This document shows, one piece after another, positions 18,420-27,173 of a DNA stretch of 39,476 nucleotides; position 1 is the stretch's first letter; the number at the start of each line of letters is the position of its first letter. The translations under genes and the position numbers were made by a program. Below the pieces are notes generated by a model. It was given only the letters and a program-made list of their open reading frames with translations, did not search any database and was not told where the DNA came from. Source of the stretch: Elusimicrobiales bacterium (GTDB lineage Bacteria > Elusimicrobiota > Elusimicrobia > Elusimicrobiales > UBA9959); the NCBI GenBank assembly GCA_026419335.1, contig JANZZP010000011.1:1-39476 (forward strand), given 5' to 3'.

Positions 18420-19166
18420 TCATTTTAATATATTATCAAGTATCATCATTAAAACAAAGCCACATACCAACCACCAAGTTGCTAATTTCCCATAACCTTT
18501 ATCATGAGATTCAGGAATCATCTCTCCACTTATAACATAAAGCATACAACCAGCTGAAAAAGATAAGAATAATGGCAAAATATTATTAAATGAATTAACA
18601 ATAGATATACCAATAAATCCTCCAACAGGTTCAACCATACCAGATAAAAAAGTAATAAAAAAACAATACAATGGAGAATAACCAAGAGAAAGCATAGGTA
18701 ATGCTATAGCTGTTCCCTCTGGAACATTTTGAATACCAATACCTAATGCAAGAGCAATGGATTTTGTTTTATCATCAATAGCCCATGATGTTCCAACACT
18801 CATACCCTCTGGAAGATTATGTATAGTTATAGCAAACATAAACAAAAATATTCGTTTTATATTTAGTTGAGGTCCCTCTCTACCTTTAAAAAAATGCTCA
18901 TGAGGAATAATTCTAGAAATTATTTCTATAAAAAAAACTCCTGAAATCAACCCTAAGGCAACAATCCAAACATTAGAAATTTCAAGTGCAGGTATAATAA
19001 GACTAAAGAAAGTGGCAGCAAGCATTATACCACCTGATATACCAAGCATAGATGAATAAGTTTTATGAGATATTTTTCTATTTACAAAAAAAACTGGTAT
19101 CGCTCCAAAAATAGTAAAAAAACCAGAAAAAAATGAGAGTAAGGTTCCTTTAAATATCTCACTCAT
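18420..19166 (-). CDS. ZIP family divalent metal transporter
   Basis: 248 residues, about eight membrane segments. The two ZIP metal-site motifs are present as HNLPEGMSVG and QNVPEGTAIALP in adjacent helices, as in ZupT-like proteins. A short cytoplasmic loop (HEHFFKGREG) may bind metal. It moves zinc, iron or similar ions into the cytoplasm. The ATG directly follows the glnA stop codon with no ribosome binding site, so translation is probably coupled. Its neighbour downstream is the ferritin-like iron protein, which makes iron or manganese a plausible substrate, but this is inference. Confidence 0.9.
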   Translation of the reverse strand: MSEIFKGTLLSFFSGFFTIFGAIPVFFVNRKISHKTYSSMLGISGGIMLAATFFSLIIPALEISNVWIVALGLISGVFFIEIISRIIPHEHFFKGREGPQLNIKRIFLFMFAITIHNLPEGMSVGTSWAIDDKTKSIALALGIGIQNVPEGTAIALPMLSLGYSPLYCFFITFLSGMVEPVGGFIGISIVNSFNNILPLFLSFSAGCMLYVISGEMIPESHDKGYGKLATWWLVCGFVLMMILDNILK

Positions 19167-20495
19167 TTATAGCACTGACAAGTATCTTTTTATTTCAAAA
19201 TCTGTTACATGAATACGATATGAATCCCATTCTATCTTTTTATTTTCTATAAGCTTATTGAAAACATGTTCACCCAAAATTTCCTTTAGCAATAATGATT
19301 TTTCTGCTTCTTCTATTGCCTCTATTAATGAACCCGGAAGCGTTTCTATTTTTTTTGCCTTTCGCTCTATTTCGTTCATTTCATATATATCAGCTTCAAC
19401 TGGTTCTTTTAACTTAATCTTATCTCGTATCCCACAAAGCCCTGCCCTCAACATCACTGCGAAAGCAAGATAAGGATTAGAACCAGGATCAGGAAATCTT
19501 GCTTCAATTCGTGTAGATTTTTCCCTACCAAGTTTTGCTTGAGGTACTCTAATAAGAACTGATCTGTTTCTTCTTGCCCAGGCAATATATACAGGTGCTT
19601 CGTACCCTGGAACAAGTCTTTTATATGAGTTAACCCATTGATTTGTAACTATACATATTTCTCTTACATATTTCATTATTCCTGCAATATAATGTTTTGC
19701 GATATCAGAGAGAAAATAAGAATCACTTTTATCAAAAAACATATTCCTACCATTTTTAAAAAGAGACTGATGAACATGCATGCCACTACCGTTAACACCA
19801 TTTAATGGTTTTGGCATAAAAGTAGCATAAACACCGTGTCTTGAAGCAACTTGTTTGACTACAAGTTTATAAAGTATTACTCTATCAGCCATAGTAAGAG
19901 CATCTGTATATCTTAAATCAATTTCATGTTGACTAGGTGCTACCTCATGATGAGAGTATTCTACTGGTATATTCATTTCATCTAATACCTGTATAGTCTT
20001 TTTTCTCAAATCATTTGCTTCATCAACTGGCACTGAATCAAAATATCCACCATCGTCTACGGTATCTGGAGATAAATTTGATTTAAAATAAAAATACTCC
20101 AACTCAGGACCAACCATAAAATCAGTAAATCCCATAGATTTCATATACTCTATATTCTTTTTTAAAACATATCTAGTATCTCCTTCATAATTTTTCCCAT
20201 CTGGTGTAAGGATGTCACCAAACATTATAGCTGTTTTTGCACCATCAAATCCTTCTGGAAGAATATTAAATGTTTTTGGATCAGGCATAAGTAACAAGTC
20301 AGATTCATATATTCGTGCAAAACCTTCAATTGAAGAACCATCAAACCCCATACCTTCATTTAGAGCATGTTCAAGTTCTCTTCTAGTAATTGTGAATGCC
20401 TTTAATTGCCCAAGTATATCAACAAAACATAGCTTTATGAACTTAATTGAATTTTCATCAACCTGCTTTATTATATTTTTTATATCAAGTTTCAT
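19167..20495 (-). CDS. glnA: Glutamine synthetase, type I
   Basis: 442 residues. It makes glutamine from glutamate, ammonia and ATP. Landmarks are the latch-side MGFDGSSIEGFARI, the metal/substrate site GPELEYFYF, HHEVAPSQHEIDLRY, the ATP site NGVNGSGMHVHQSL, and VPGYEAPVYIAWARRNRSVLIR with ARFPDPGSNPYLAF. The length and the DIYEMNEIERK...LPGSL stretch fit the GSI-alpha group, which lacks the adenylylation insert, so feedback rather than adenylylation control is expected. An AGGAGGG site precedes the ATG. It is the first gene of glnA / ZIP / ferritin-like. Confidence 0.96.
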   Translation of the reverse strand: MKLDIKNIIKQVDENSIKFIKLCFVDILGQLKAFTITRRELEHALNEGMGFDGSSIEGFARIYESDLLLMPDPKTFNILPEGFDGAKTAIMFGDILTPDGKNYEGDTRYVLKKNIEYMKSMGFTDFMVGPELEYFYFKSNLSPDTVDDGGYFDSVPVDEANDLRKKTIQVLDEMNIPVEYSHHEVAPSQHEIDLRYTDALTMADRVILYKLVVKQVASRHGVYATFMPKPLNGVNGSGMHVHQSLFKNGRNMFFDKSDSYFLSDIAKHYIAGIMKYVREICIVTNQWVNSYKRLVPGYEAPVYIAWARRNRSVLIRVPQAKLGREKSTRIEARFPDPGSNPYLAFAVMLRAGLCGIRDKIKLKEPVEADIYEMNEIERKAKKIETLPGSLIEAIEEAEKSLLLKEILGEHVFNKLIENKKIEWDSYRIHVTDFEIKRYLSVL

Positions 20496-20580
20496 TTTCC
20501 CTCCTTATTTATATTTTATATCTTTTAGAAATTATTCATAAAAAGCATATCTTAATTAATTTATAAAAAATTTTATTTTC

Positions 20581-20586
20581 TATAAT
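20581..20586 (+). promoter_or_regulatory. -10 box of tRNA-Arg
   Basis: A perfect TATAAT eight bases before the first base of tRNA-Arg. The same eight-base spacing is seen for TATAAT before tRNA-Val (39354-39349 on the minus strand), which supports both as real. No good -35 match is seen. Confidence 0.6.
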
Positions 20587-20594
20587 TTAATTAT

Positions 20595-20666
20595 GCGCTC
20601 ATAGCTCAACGGATAGAGCAACGGCCTGCGAAGCCGTAGATTCGGGTTCGATTCCCGATGAGCGCG
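20595..20666 (+). tRNA. tRNA-Arg(GCG)
   Basis: A complete 72-base cloverleaf. Acceptor strands GCGCTCA/TGAGCGC pair with discriminator G, the D stem is GCTC/GAGC, and the T arm is TCGGG-TTCGATT-CCCGA. The anticodon stem ACGGC/GCCGT encloses CTGCGAA, giving anticodon GCG (codons CGC, CGU by wobble). An A at the position-20 site after GG and C35 are the expected arginine identity elements. Most bacteria instead use ACG, edited to ICG by TadA. CCA is not encoded. It runs convergently into the molybdenum hydroxylase gene, 10 bases away, with no terminator between them. Confidence 0.95.
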
Positions 20667-20676
20667 AACACAAAAA

Positions 20677-23025
20677 TTATATTTTATTTAGCTCTTTGAG
20701 TTTTTTTAATATCTTATCAGGTGTAAAAGGTGGATTAAATAATCTTATACCAACTGCCATATATATAGCGTTAGCTATAGCAGGAAGAGGACCATTTATA
20801 CATATCTCTGAAACAGATTTAGCACCATAAGGGCCATCTGGCTCATAAGTTGGTATAAATATAGTTTTTATTTCAGGAATATCCTTTGTAGTTGGAATCT
20901 TATATCTTCTAAAACTTGCATTTGTTACAACTCCGTTCTTCGAAAATTCCATTTCTTCATATAAACTATGTCCTATTCCGTTTACTATAGCTCCTTCACA
21001 TTGTCCTTTTGCAAGAATTGGATTTATAGTTGTTCCACAATCAACACAAGCAACATATTTTAAAATCTTAATTATTCCAGTAAGTTTATCAACACAAAGG
21101 TCAACAAAATGAGCTGCAAAAGGTGATGGCGATGTTTTACCATAATGAGATGCACTTGCAATTATTTGATGTTGATTATGATAATAAAAAGCAGTGTATG
21201 CTATTTCTTTAAATGAAACTTTTTTTCCATTTTTTGAAACTACATGTTTATTTTCTATCCTAAGATTAGAAACATCATCTCCTATAATCTTAGCGGCATC
21301 TGATAATATTATTTTCTTTATTTCTTCAGCCGCCTTTTTTACAGCTCCACCAGACACAAAAGTTGTACTCGACGCATAAGCTCCAACATCAAATGGAGTT
21401 AAATCAGTATCAGAGGAATAAACTATTATATCTTCGGTATCAACTCCAAGAGTTTCAGCTGCTATTTGAGCAAGAATTGTATCTGAACCCGTACCTATAT
21501 CCGTTGCCCCAATAAGCAAATTAAAAGAGCCATCTTCATTCATTTTTATTGTAGCAGACGCCATATCTATTTCTGCTATTCCAGACCCTTGCATCATAGC
21601 TGCCATTCCAACACCATATTTAAATCTACTGTTAGTTTTATTTATTCTTTCATATTTTTTTCTTTTTTCATACCATCTAATCTCCTCCACACCTTTATCA
21701 ATAGCTTGATGAAGTCCACTTGATAAAACATATTGTTCAACTCCCTCTCTTCCTTCACCCATTGCTTTAAAAACAGGAGAAGTTTCTCCAACTTTAATAT
21801 AATTCTTCTTTCTAAATTCAATCAAATCCATACCAATCTTTTCAGCCATAATATCCATTTGCACTTCAAGCGCAAAAAAAGCTTGTGTGGCGCCATATCC
21901 TCTATAGGCACCAGAAACAGGCATGTTAGTATAGACACTTCTACCAGAAAATTTTAAATTATTTTTAATTTTATACATCGGTAATGTATGGGAACCACTA
22001 CACATAAGAACTGTTAATGCATGAGAACCATAAGCTCCAGTATTTAATGTAACATCCATATCAACATCAGTTATAACCCCATTCTTTTTAACTCCAGTTT
22101 TCAATTTAATAAATGCTGGGTGCCTTGTTCTTGATGAAATAAACACATCTCTTCGTGTGTATTCCATCTTAACAGGTTTTTTTGTTTTTAATGTTAATGC
22201 AGCACAAATATCTTCAATTACAATCTCTTGTTTTGAACCAAAACCACCTCCAATTCTTGGCTTTATTACTCTTATGTTTTTAATTGGTATTTGAAGTACA
22301 TTTGAAATTATTCTTCTTACATGAAAAGGAACTTGTGTAGAAGAACGAATTATCAATCTACCGTACTCATCAAAATAAGTTATTACAGTATGGGGCTCTA
22401 TAGCACAATGTTGAAGATATGGCATAGAATATGTATTTTCTATAATATAATCAGCATTTGAAAACCATTCTCCATTTTTAATTATATGCATATCTTCTAC
22501 TTTTGCTGCTATATTATGATATTTATCCGGAATATTTTTCGAATCATTTTCGTCATGAATTATAACTTCTCCTTTCATAGACTCAAAAACATCAAATACA
22601 CAAGGGAGTATCTCCCAATCAACTTTAATTTTAGAGATAGCTTCTTCACAAATATCAGGAGTTTTTGCAGCAACCGCACACACCCTATCACCGACATATC
22701 TAACTTTTTTATCAAGTATAAATGTATCATATGGAGATGGTTCAGGATATCCTTGACCAGCTTTTGTATGTGCTACTCTAGGTAGATCTTTATAAGTGAT
22801 TATAGCTTCAACTCCTTTAATCTTAGCCGCTTGAGACGTGTCTACATTTTTTATAATAGCATGAGGATGAGGCGAAAACATAATTTTACCATATATCATA
22901 TTAGGTAAATCCACATCTCCACAAAATAATGGTTTCCCACATGCTAAAGAAAGCGAATCTATTTTTTCTACATTCCTATTTACTATTCGAAATTTGTTAT
23001 CTATTTTTTGAGTTTTTATTTTCAT
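20677..23025 (-). CDS. Xanthine dehydrogenase-family molybdenum-binding subunit
   Basis: 782 residues, the large subunit of a three-gene molybdenum hydroxylase. The N-terminal a/b hammerhead domain (GKPLFCGDVDLPNMIYGKI) is followed by cofactor-binding segments GGGFGSKQE, AYRGYGATQAFFALE and ASSTTFVSGGAV. The C-terminal GPYGAKSVSEICINGP carries the catalytic Glu at the E of SVSE. The family hydroxylates purines, nicotinate or other N-heterocycles or aldehydes using water as the oxygen source. The KSVSE variant resembles the clostridial xanthine/nicotinate type, but the substrate cannot be fixed. It overlaps the iron-sulfur subunit gene by 29 bases. Confidence 0.9.
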   Translation of the reverse strand: MKIKTQKIDNKFRIVNRNVEKIDSLSLACGKPLFCGDVDLPNMIYGKIMFSPHPHAIIKNVDTSQAAKIKGVEAIITYKDLPRVAHTKAGQGYPEPSPYDTFILDKKVRYVGDRVCAVAAKTPDICEEAISKIKVDWEILPCVFDVFESMKGEVIIHDENDSKNIPDKYHNIAAKVEDMHIIKNGEWFSNADYIIENTYSMPYLQHCAIEPHTVITYFDEYGRLIIRSSTQVPFHVRRIISNVLQIPIKNIRVIKPRIGGGFGSKQEIVIEDICAALTLKTKKPVKMEYTRRDVFISSRTRHPAFIKLKTGVKKNGVITDVDMDVTLNTGAYGSHALTVLMCSGSHTLPMYKIKNNLKFSGRSVYTNMPVSGAYRGYGATQAFFALEVQMDIMAEKIGMDLIEFRKKNYIKVGETSPVFKAMGEGREGVEQYVLSSGLHQAIDKGVEEIRWYEKRKKYERINKTNSRFKYGVGMAAMMQGSGIAEIDMASATIKMNEDGSFNLLIGATDIGTGSDTILAQIAAETLGVDTEDIIVYSSDTDLTPFDVGAYASSTTFVSGGAVKKAAEEIKKIILSDAAKIIGDDVSNLRIENKHVVSKNGKKVSFKEIAYTAFYYHNQHQIIASASHYGKTSPSPFAAHFVDLCVDKLTGIIKILKYVACVDCGTTINPILAKGQCEGAIVNGIGHSLYEEMEFSKNGVVTNASFRRYKIPTTKDIPEIKTIFIPTYEPDGPYGAKSVSEICINGPLPAIANAIYMAVGIRLFNPPFTPDKILKKLKELNKI

Positions 23026-23539
23026 ATTTAACTCCTTTTTTATAAAACTCTCTTATTAATTTAGATGCTTTTTTAACAGCATTTATTTGACTAATATATC
23101 CACTACATCTGCATAAATTACCATCAAGATAGTGTTTTATATCTTCCTCAGAAGGATTAATATTTTTATCAAGCAAATACTTTGTTGAAATAATCATACC
23201 TGGTATACAAAAACCACATTGAACAGCACCTTCTTCAACAAATGCTTTTTGAATTGGATGAGGCGAATCAATGTCTCCAAGGCCTTCTACTGTAACAATT
23301 TTTTTATTAACTGCCATTAAAGCTGGAACCAAACAAGCTAAAACTGCTCGTTCATCTACAAGCACAGCACAACTACCACAATCCCCAGTATCACAACCTT
23401 TCTTTACACTTTTATAACCTAAACGCCTAAGCATATCTAATAAAGATTCATCTGCTTTAACATACAAATCTTTTTTTTCACCATTTATATTACAAACTAT
23501 CTTAAAAAAACCATTTTTATCTCTCTTTAAAATAAGCAT
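22997..23539 (-). CDS. Xanthine dehydrogenase-family 2Fe-2S subunit
   Basis: 180 residues with two [2Fe-2S] domains. The N-terminal plant-ferredoxin-like cluster uses GCDTGDCGSCAVLVDERAVLAC. The C-terminal four-helix domain cluster uses QCGFCIPGM and LCRCSGY. It carries electrons from the molybdenum site to the FAD subunit. The order on the strand is FAD, Fe-S, Mo subunit, and the Fe-S start abuts the FAD gene's stop (one-base overlap). The C-terminus runs ~20 residues past the last motif, giving the overlap with the large subunit gene. Confidence 0.94.
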   Translation of the reverse strand: MLILKRDKNGFFKIVCNINGEKKDLYVKADESLLDMLRRLGYKSVKKGCDTGDCGSCAVLVDERAVLACLVPALMAVNKKIVTVEGLGDIDSPHPIQKAFVEEGAVQCGFCIPGMIISTKYLLDKNINPSEEDIKHYLDGNLCRCSGYISQINAVKKASKLIREFYKKGVKYENKNSKNR

Positions 23540-24372
23540 TAAACCTCCTTTTTAACAGAAGACAAGAAATCAAAAACAATATTTCTAACTATATCTTTTC
23601 TAAATTCAGCATAGTGATGAGAAGGATTTAAAAAATAGATTCTTTTAGCAAGTATATCAGATATTTTATCACAATTTATATCCTTTACTCTATTATTAAA
23701 TAAAAGACTTGCAATTAATTTATGTTCATAAAATGGTAGTTGAGATATGCCACCAACTACAAACGAAGCATCAGTAATTAGTCCTTTTTCAACTTTTAAT
23801 CTAAATGAGATTGTTATATAAGACTCCCAAGAGCTTTCAGTTTTAGAAATCTTTTCAAAAATAAAAAAATCTTTATTATGTTCAAGTGGAATTTTAATTT
23901 CCGTTATAAGCCCAATAGGTTTTTGACTATAAAATTCAGGCAAAGTATAATTTCTTGTCTTTTTACCATCAAAAACAACTATTATACCATTAAGTGTTTC
24001 AAGTACTACTGGTATTATATTAAACGCTGAAGGATGAGCTATATTACCACCAATAGTTGCCATGTTTCTTATAAGTTGGCTAGAACACTTTGACACAGAA
24101 TTGGAAATATATCCTCCAAAAAGAGTTTTAACATCTTTATTATGTTCAAGGTCATCAAACGTATTTAGAGAACCTATTATTAGTTTTGAATTTGATTTTT
24201 TTATATAACGCAAAGGTAAATCATTCACAAAAACCACACGCGTCATATCAAAGCGTTTCTGCCATGCTCTGAAAGAATAAACAGAACCAGCTACTATATA
24301 ATCTCCTATTCTATAAACTTCAGAAAACTCTTTGAGACTAGAAGGAAAATATGCTTCAACTAAATTTCTCAT
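23539..24372 (-). CDS. Xanthine dehydrogenase-family FAD-binding subunit
   Basis: 277 residues with the CO-dehydrogenase-flavoprotein-like FAD domain. The opening AYFPSSLKEFSEVY...YIVAGSVYSF and the FAD loop RNMATIGGNIAHPSAF are the diagnostic segments, and a C-terminal CODH_flav_C-like domain includes SFVVGGISQLP. It passes electrons from the Fe-S subunit to NAD+ or another acceptor. GAGGAGGTTTAA precedes the ATG, making this the first gene of the operon. No molybdenum-insertion chaperone (XdhC-type) or purine gene is nearby in this window. Confidence 0.91.
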   Translation of the reverse strand: MRNLVEAYFPSSLKEFSEVYRIGDYIVAGSVYSFRAWQKRFDMTRVVFVNDLPLRYIKKSNSKLIIGSLNTFDDLEHNKDVKTLFGGYISNSVSKCSSQLIRNMATIGGNIAHPSAFNIIPVVLETLNGIIVVFDGKKTRNYTLPEFYSQKPIGLITEIKIPLEHNKDFFIFEKISKTESSWESYITISFRLKVEKGLITDASFVVGGISQLPFYEHKLIASLLFNNRVKDINCDKISDILAKRIYFLNPSHHYAEFRKDIVRNIVFDFLSSVKKEV

Positions 24373-24404
24373 TTAAACCTCCTCAAGTTATTTTAACAAA
24401 TTTT

Positions 24405-24434
24405 TTGTTTTTTGGCTTAAAAATTTGCTATACT
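24405..24434 (+). promoter_or_regulatory. rplM promoter, leaderless layout
   Basis: TTGTTT (24405-24410), an 18-base spacer and TATACT (24429-24434) precede the rplM ATG at 24443 by eight bases. The predicted transcription start falls within about two bases of the ATG, and no ribosome binding site lies upstream. The mRNA is therefore predicted to be leaderless or nearly so. Confidence 0.6.
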
Positions 24435-24442
24435 TTATTATT

Positions 24443-24868
24443 ATGAACGCAAAAACAACATTACCAACAAAGCAATTTGTTGAAAAGAATAGAAAATGGC
24501 ATGTTATAGATGCCTCAAATCAAATTCTAGGCAGAATGGCTTCGAAAATAGCAAATCTGCTTACAGGTAAATATAAACCATATTATACTCCAAACATTGA
24601 TTGTGGTGATTTTGTAATAGTTATAAACACGAATCATGTTAAATTGACTGGTAATAAAGAAGAAGAAAAATATTACTTTTCTCATTCAGGTTATGCTAAA
24701 GGAGCAAAGCTAACTTCGTTTAAAGATATGATGACAAAAGATTCAAGAAAAGTAGTATATTTAGCAGTTAAAAGAATGTTAGATAAAAATAAACTTAGAG
24801 ATAGAAGATTAAAGAGACTTAAACTTTATAGAGACGATAAAATAAACATATCAGTACCTAAAAAATAG
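24443..24868 (+). CDS. rplM: Ribosomal protein L13
   Basis: 141 residues from ATG 24443. An in-frame TTG 18 bases earlier overlaps the -10 box and is rejected. The L13 signature runs WHVIDASNQILGRMASKIANLL, GKYKPYYTPNIDCGDFVIVIN, YFSHSGYAKG and AVKRMLDKNKLRDRRLKRLKLY. L13 is an early 50S assembly protein binding 23S rRNA. It pairs with rpsI downstream, the near-universal arrangement. The absence of a Shine-Dalgarno site before a highly expressed ribosomal gene is notable. Confidence 0.97.
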   Translation: MNAKTTLPTKQFVEKNRKWHVIDASNQILGRMASKIANLLTGKYKPYYTPNIDCGDFVIVINTNHVKLTGNKEEEKYYFSHSGYAKGAKLTSFKDMMTKDSRKVVYLAVKRMLDKNKLRDRRLKRLKLYRDDKINISVPKK

Positions 24869-24880
24869 GTGAGGTGTTTT

Positions 24881-25270
24881 ATGGAAAGAATATATGCTAC
24901 AGGACGTAGAAAAACAGCAACCGCAAAAGTTACACTTATACCTAATGGAAGCGGTAAGATAATTGTAAATAACAAAGATATTGACACTTACTTTGGAAAT
25001 AATCCAAGACTAAAAGCTATAATATTATCTCCTTTTGATCTGGTAAAGGACCAAAAATTTGATTGTTCTGTTCAGGTACTTGGAAGTGGAAAATCTTCTC
25101 AAGCGGGTGCAATAAGACATGGAATAGCAAGAGCTATCTCAAAAATGGGTGAAAGCTTTCATCATGCTATGAAAAAAGCAGGGTTTTTAACAAGAGACCC
25201 AAGAATGGTAGAAAGAAAAAAACCAGGAAAGCCGAAAGCGAGAAAGAGATTTCAATTTTCAAAAAGATAA
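24881..25270 (+). CDS. rpsI: Ribosomal protein S9
   Basis: 129 residues from ATG 24881, with GAGGTG seven bases upstream; the in-frame GTG at 24869 is part of the region before the site and is rejected. S9 landmarks are YATGRRKTATAKV, GKIIVNNKDIDTYF, GAIRHGIARAI and the basic C-terminal tail GKPKARKRFQFSKR that reaches the P site of the 30S subunit. It follows rplM by 12 bases and ends before a hairpin terminator. Confidence 0.97.
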   Translation: MERIYATGRRKTATAKVTLIPNGSGKIIVNNKDIDTYFGNNPRLKAIILSPFDLVKDQKFDCSVQVLGSGKSSQAGAIRHGIARAISKMGESFHHAMKKAGFLTRDPRMVERKKPGKPKARKRFQFSKR

Positions 25271-25296
25271 TATCAGAAAAATCTTTTTTAAATTGT

Positions 25297-25326
25297 CCCC
25301 ACCCACTAAGGTGGGGCATTATTTTA
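25297..25326 (+). terminator. rpsI terminator
   Basis: CCCCACC (25297-25303) pairs with GGTGGGG (25310-25316) around CACTAA, followed by CATTATTTT. The G+C-rich stem in AT-rich flanks and the T-rich tail fit an intrinsic terminator for rplM-rpsI. Confidence 0.8.
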
Positions 25327-25342
25327 TAAATATTATCTATAA

Positions 25343-25630
25343 ATGGAGCAATATCTCCTAAGATTAAAAGAAATTAAAGAACAAACAGATAAAAAATCAG
25401 ATATAAAAATAATAAATTACTTAGAATTAATTGAACATGCTATTAAAAAAGGTAATCTGTTTGAACTTATTAAAATTAAAAATAATATAACTTTGGAAAG
25501 AAAAACACTTAAAAATATTTACCATTTAAATTCTAATTTCCCCCTCTTTATAAAATATGATAATATATATAGAGAAATGGAAAATCTAATAAGATTTATA
25601 TTACAAAAGGAGAAAAAATATGAAAAATAA
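25343..25630 (+). CDS. Small protein of unknown function
   Basis: 95 residues that I do not recognise. It is charged and predicted helical (YLLRLKEIKEQTDKKSD, LIEHAIKKGNLFELIKIKNN), with no signal peptide or membrane segment. The 3' end overlaps the UshA-type gene by 11 bases, so it is probably the first gene of that operon. There is no ribosome binding site. TATTAT at 25331-25336 lies six bases before the ATG, the same layout as other candidate leaderless genes here, but no -35 is visible. Coding status rests on the overlap and its uninterrupted length. Confidence 0.6.
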   Translation: MEQYLLRLKEIKEQTDKKSDIKIINYLELIEHAIKKGNLFELIKIKNNITLERKTLKNIYHLNSNFPLFIKYDNIYREMENLIRFILQKEKKYEK

Positions 25631-27173
25631 AATATCCATCTTATTTATTTTATTTATAATACGCAATCTAATTTATGCTGAAAAAATTTCTATATATCAT
25701 ACAAGTGATGTTCATGGAATGTATTCATCACAACAAGCAAAATGGGACAAAACAAACTCTACACGTAGTATAGGTGGTTTTGCAGCCCTTATGTCTGTTG
25801 TAAAAAAAGATCCAAACAAATATATTCTTTTAGATTCAGGCGATATGTTCCAAGGCACTCCTGAAGGTAATATAACTAAGGGAATGGCAACTATCGAATT
25901 TATGAATATGTTAGGGTATTCCGCTGCTTTGGTTGGGAATCACGATTATGATTTTGGTGAAGAAAATTTAAAAAACTTAATAAAATCAGCAAAATTTCCT
26001 TTTTTGGGAGCAAATGTTTATCTTAAAAATGAAAAATCTATAAATTATCTTAAACCATATACAATAATAAATATTGGGAAAAGAAAATTAGCTGTTCTTG
26101 GTATTGCAGGCCAACATACAAAAACTTCAACATTACCATCAAATGTGTCTCATTTAAACTTCAAAGATGAAGCAAGAGAAACAAAAAAATGGGTTGAAGA
26201 AATAAATTCTAAATATAATCCAGATGCTTTAATAATACTTGCGCATATAGGCATTAATCCAACATTATCACAACAAATAGTCGATGTTTCAACATATAAC
26301 TTTACGAATATAAAAAATACTACTATAGAAATAGCAAGAGCTGCAAAAACTGCTACTCTAATTTTAGGCGGGCACAATCACACCGGACTTATTAAAGGTT
26401 GGAACGATTCGCAAACAAATACAATGATATGTGAAAGTTATTGGGGTTTAAGTCATGTTACAAAAGCAGAAATTGAATTTGATGAACAAAGTGGAAAAGT
26501 AAAAAATACTTCTTGTACTCTTATACCTCTCTGGATTGATGAAACAGGAGAAGACATTAATGTTTTAAAAAAATTCGATGAAATATACACTAATGTTTCA
26601 AAAGAGATGAATAAAGTTATTGGAAAAGCAATTTATCCCTTAAACTATGAATCAAACACTTTTGATAACCCAATAGGAAATTTTGTAACTGATATCATAA
26701 GATGGAAAGCTAATACAGATATTGCATTCCAAAATGCTGGAGGAGTCAGAAATGTTATTAATGAAGGTGAGATAAAGTTAAGAGATGTATATCAAGTTAT
26801 GCCTTTTGAAAATACAATAGTAATATTAAAGATGACTGGAAATGATATATATGAACTTATAAAGGATAATATTAGACCTAATAGAACTTCAATGTATATA
26901 TCGGGAATAAAAGTAAAATATAAAATAAATCAAGAAGATAAAGCAGAGATAATTGAAATAATAAAAGATGGGAAACAAATAGAACCTAACAAAACATATA
27001 CCGTTGCAACAAATAATTATCTTACATCTGGAGGAAGTGGAGGTAAAGCTTTTAAAAATGCTATAGAAAAAACTGATACAATGATTTTGGTTAGAGATGC
27101 AATGATAGAATGGATTAAGAAGAACAATGAAATAAAAGGATGGGAAACTGGAAGATTTATTAAAATAGAATGA
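25620..27173 (+). CDS. Exported 5'-nucleotidase (UshA-type)
   Basis: 517 residues with a signal peptide (residues 1-20, ending IYA). The metallophosphatase domain has D30/H32 (TSDVHG), D75 (DSGDMFQG), N107/H108 (GNHDYDFG), H209 (LAHIG) and H252/H254 (GGHNHTG), the full two-metal set. The C-terminal 5'-nucleotidase domain has GNFVTDIIRW, QNAGGVR (372-377), MPFEN and YISGIKVKY. It removes phosphate from nucleotides, and perhaps sugar nucleotides, outside the cytoplasmic membrane so nucleosides can be taken up. AAAGGAG sets the start. It overlaps a degenerate paralogue downstream by four bases. Confidence 0.93.
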   Translation: MKNKISILFILFIIRNLIYAEKISIYHTSDVHGMYSSQQAKWDKTNSTRSIGGFAALMSVVKKDPNKYILLDSGDMFQGTPEGNITKGMATIEFMNMLGYSAALVGNHDYDFGEENLKNLIKSAKFPFLGANVYLKNEKSINYLKPYTIINIGKRKLAVLGIAGQHTKTSTLPSNVSHLNFKDEARETKKWVEEINSKYNPDALIILAHIGINPTLSQQIVDVSTYNFTNIKNTTIEIARAAKTATLILGGHNHTGLIKGWNDSQTNTMICESYWGLSHVTKAEIEFDEQSGKVKNTSCTLIPLWIDETGEDINVLKKFDEIYTNVSKEMNKVIGKAIYPLNYESNTFDNPIGNFVTDIIRWKANTDIAFQNAGGVRNVINEGEIKLRDVYQVMPFENTIVILKMTGNDIYELIKDNIRPNRTSMYISGIKVKYKINQEDKAEIIEIIKDGKQIEPNKTYTVATNNYLTSGGSGGKAFKNAIEKTDTMILVRDAMIEWIKKNNEIKGWETGRFIKIE

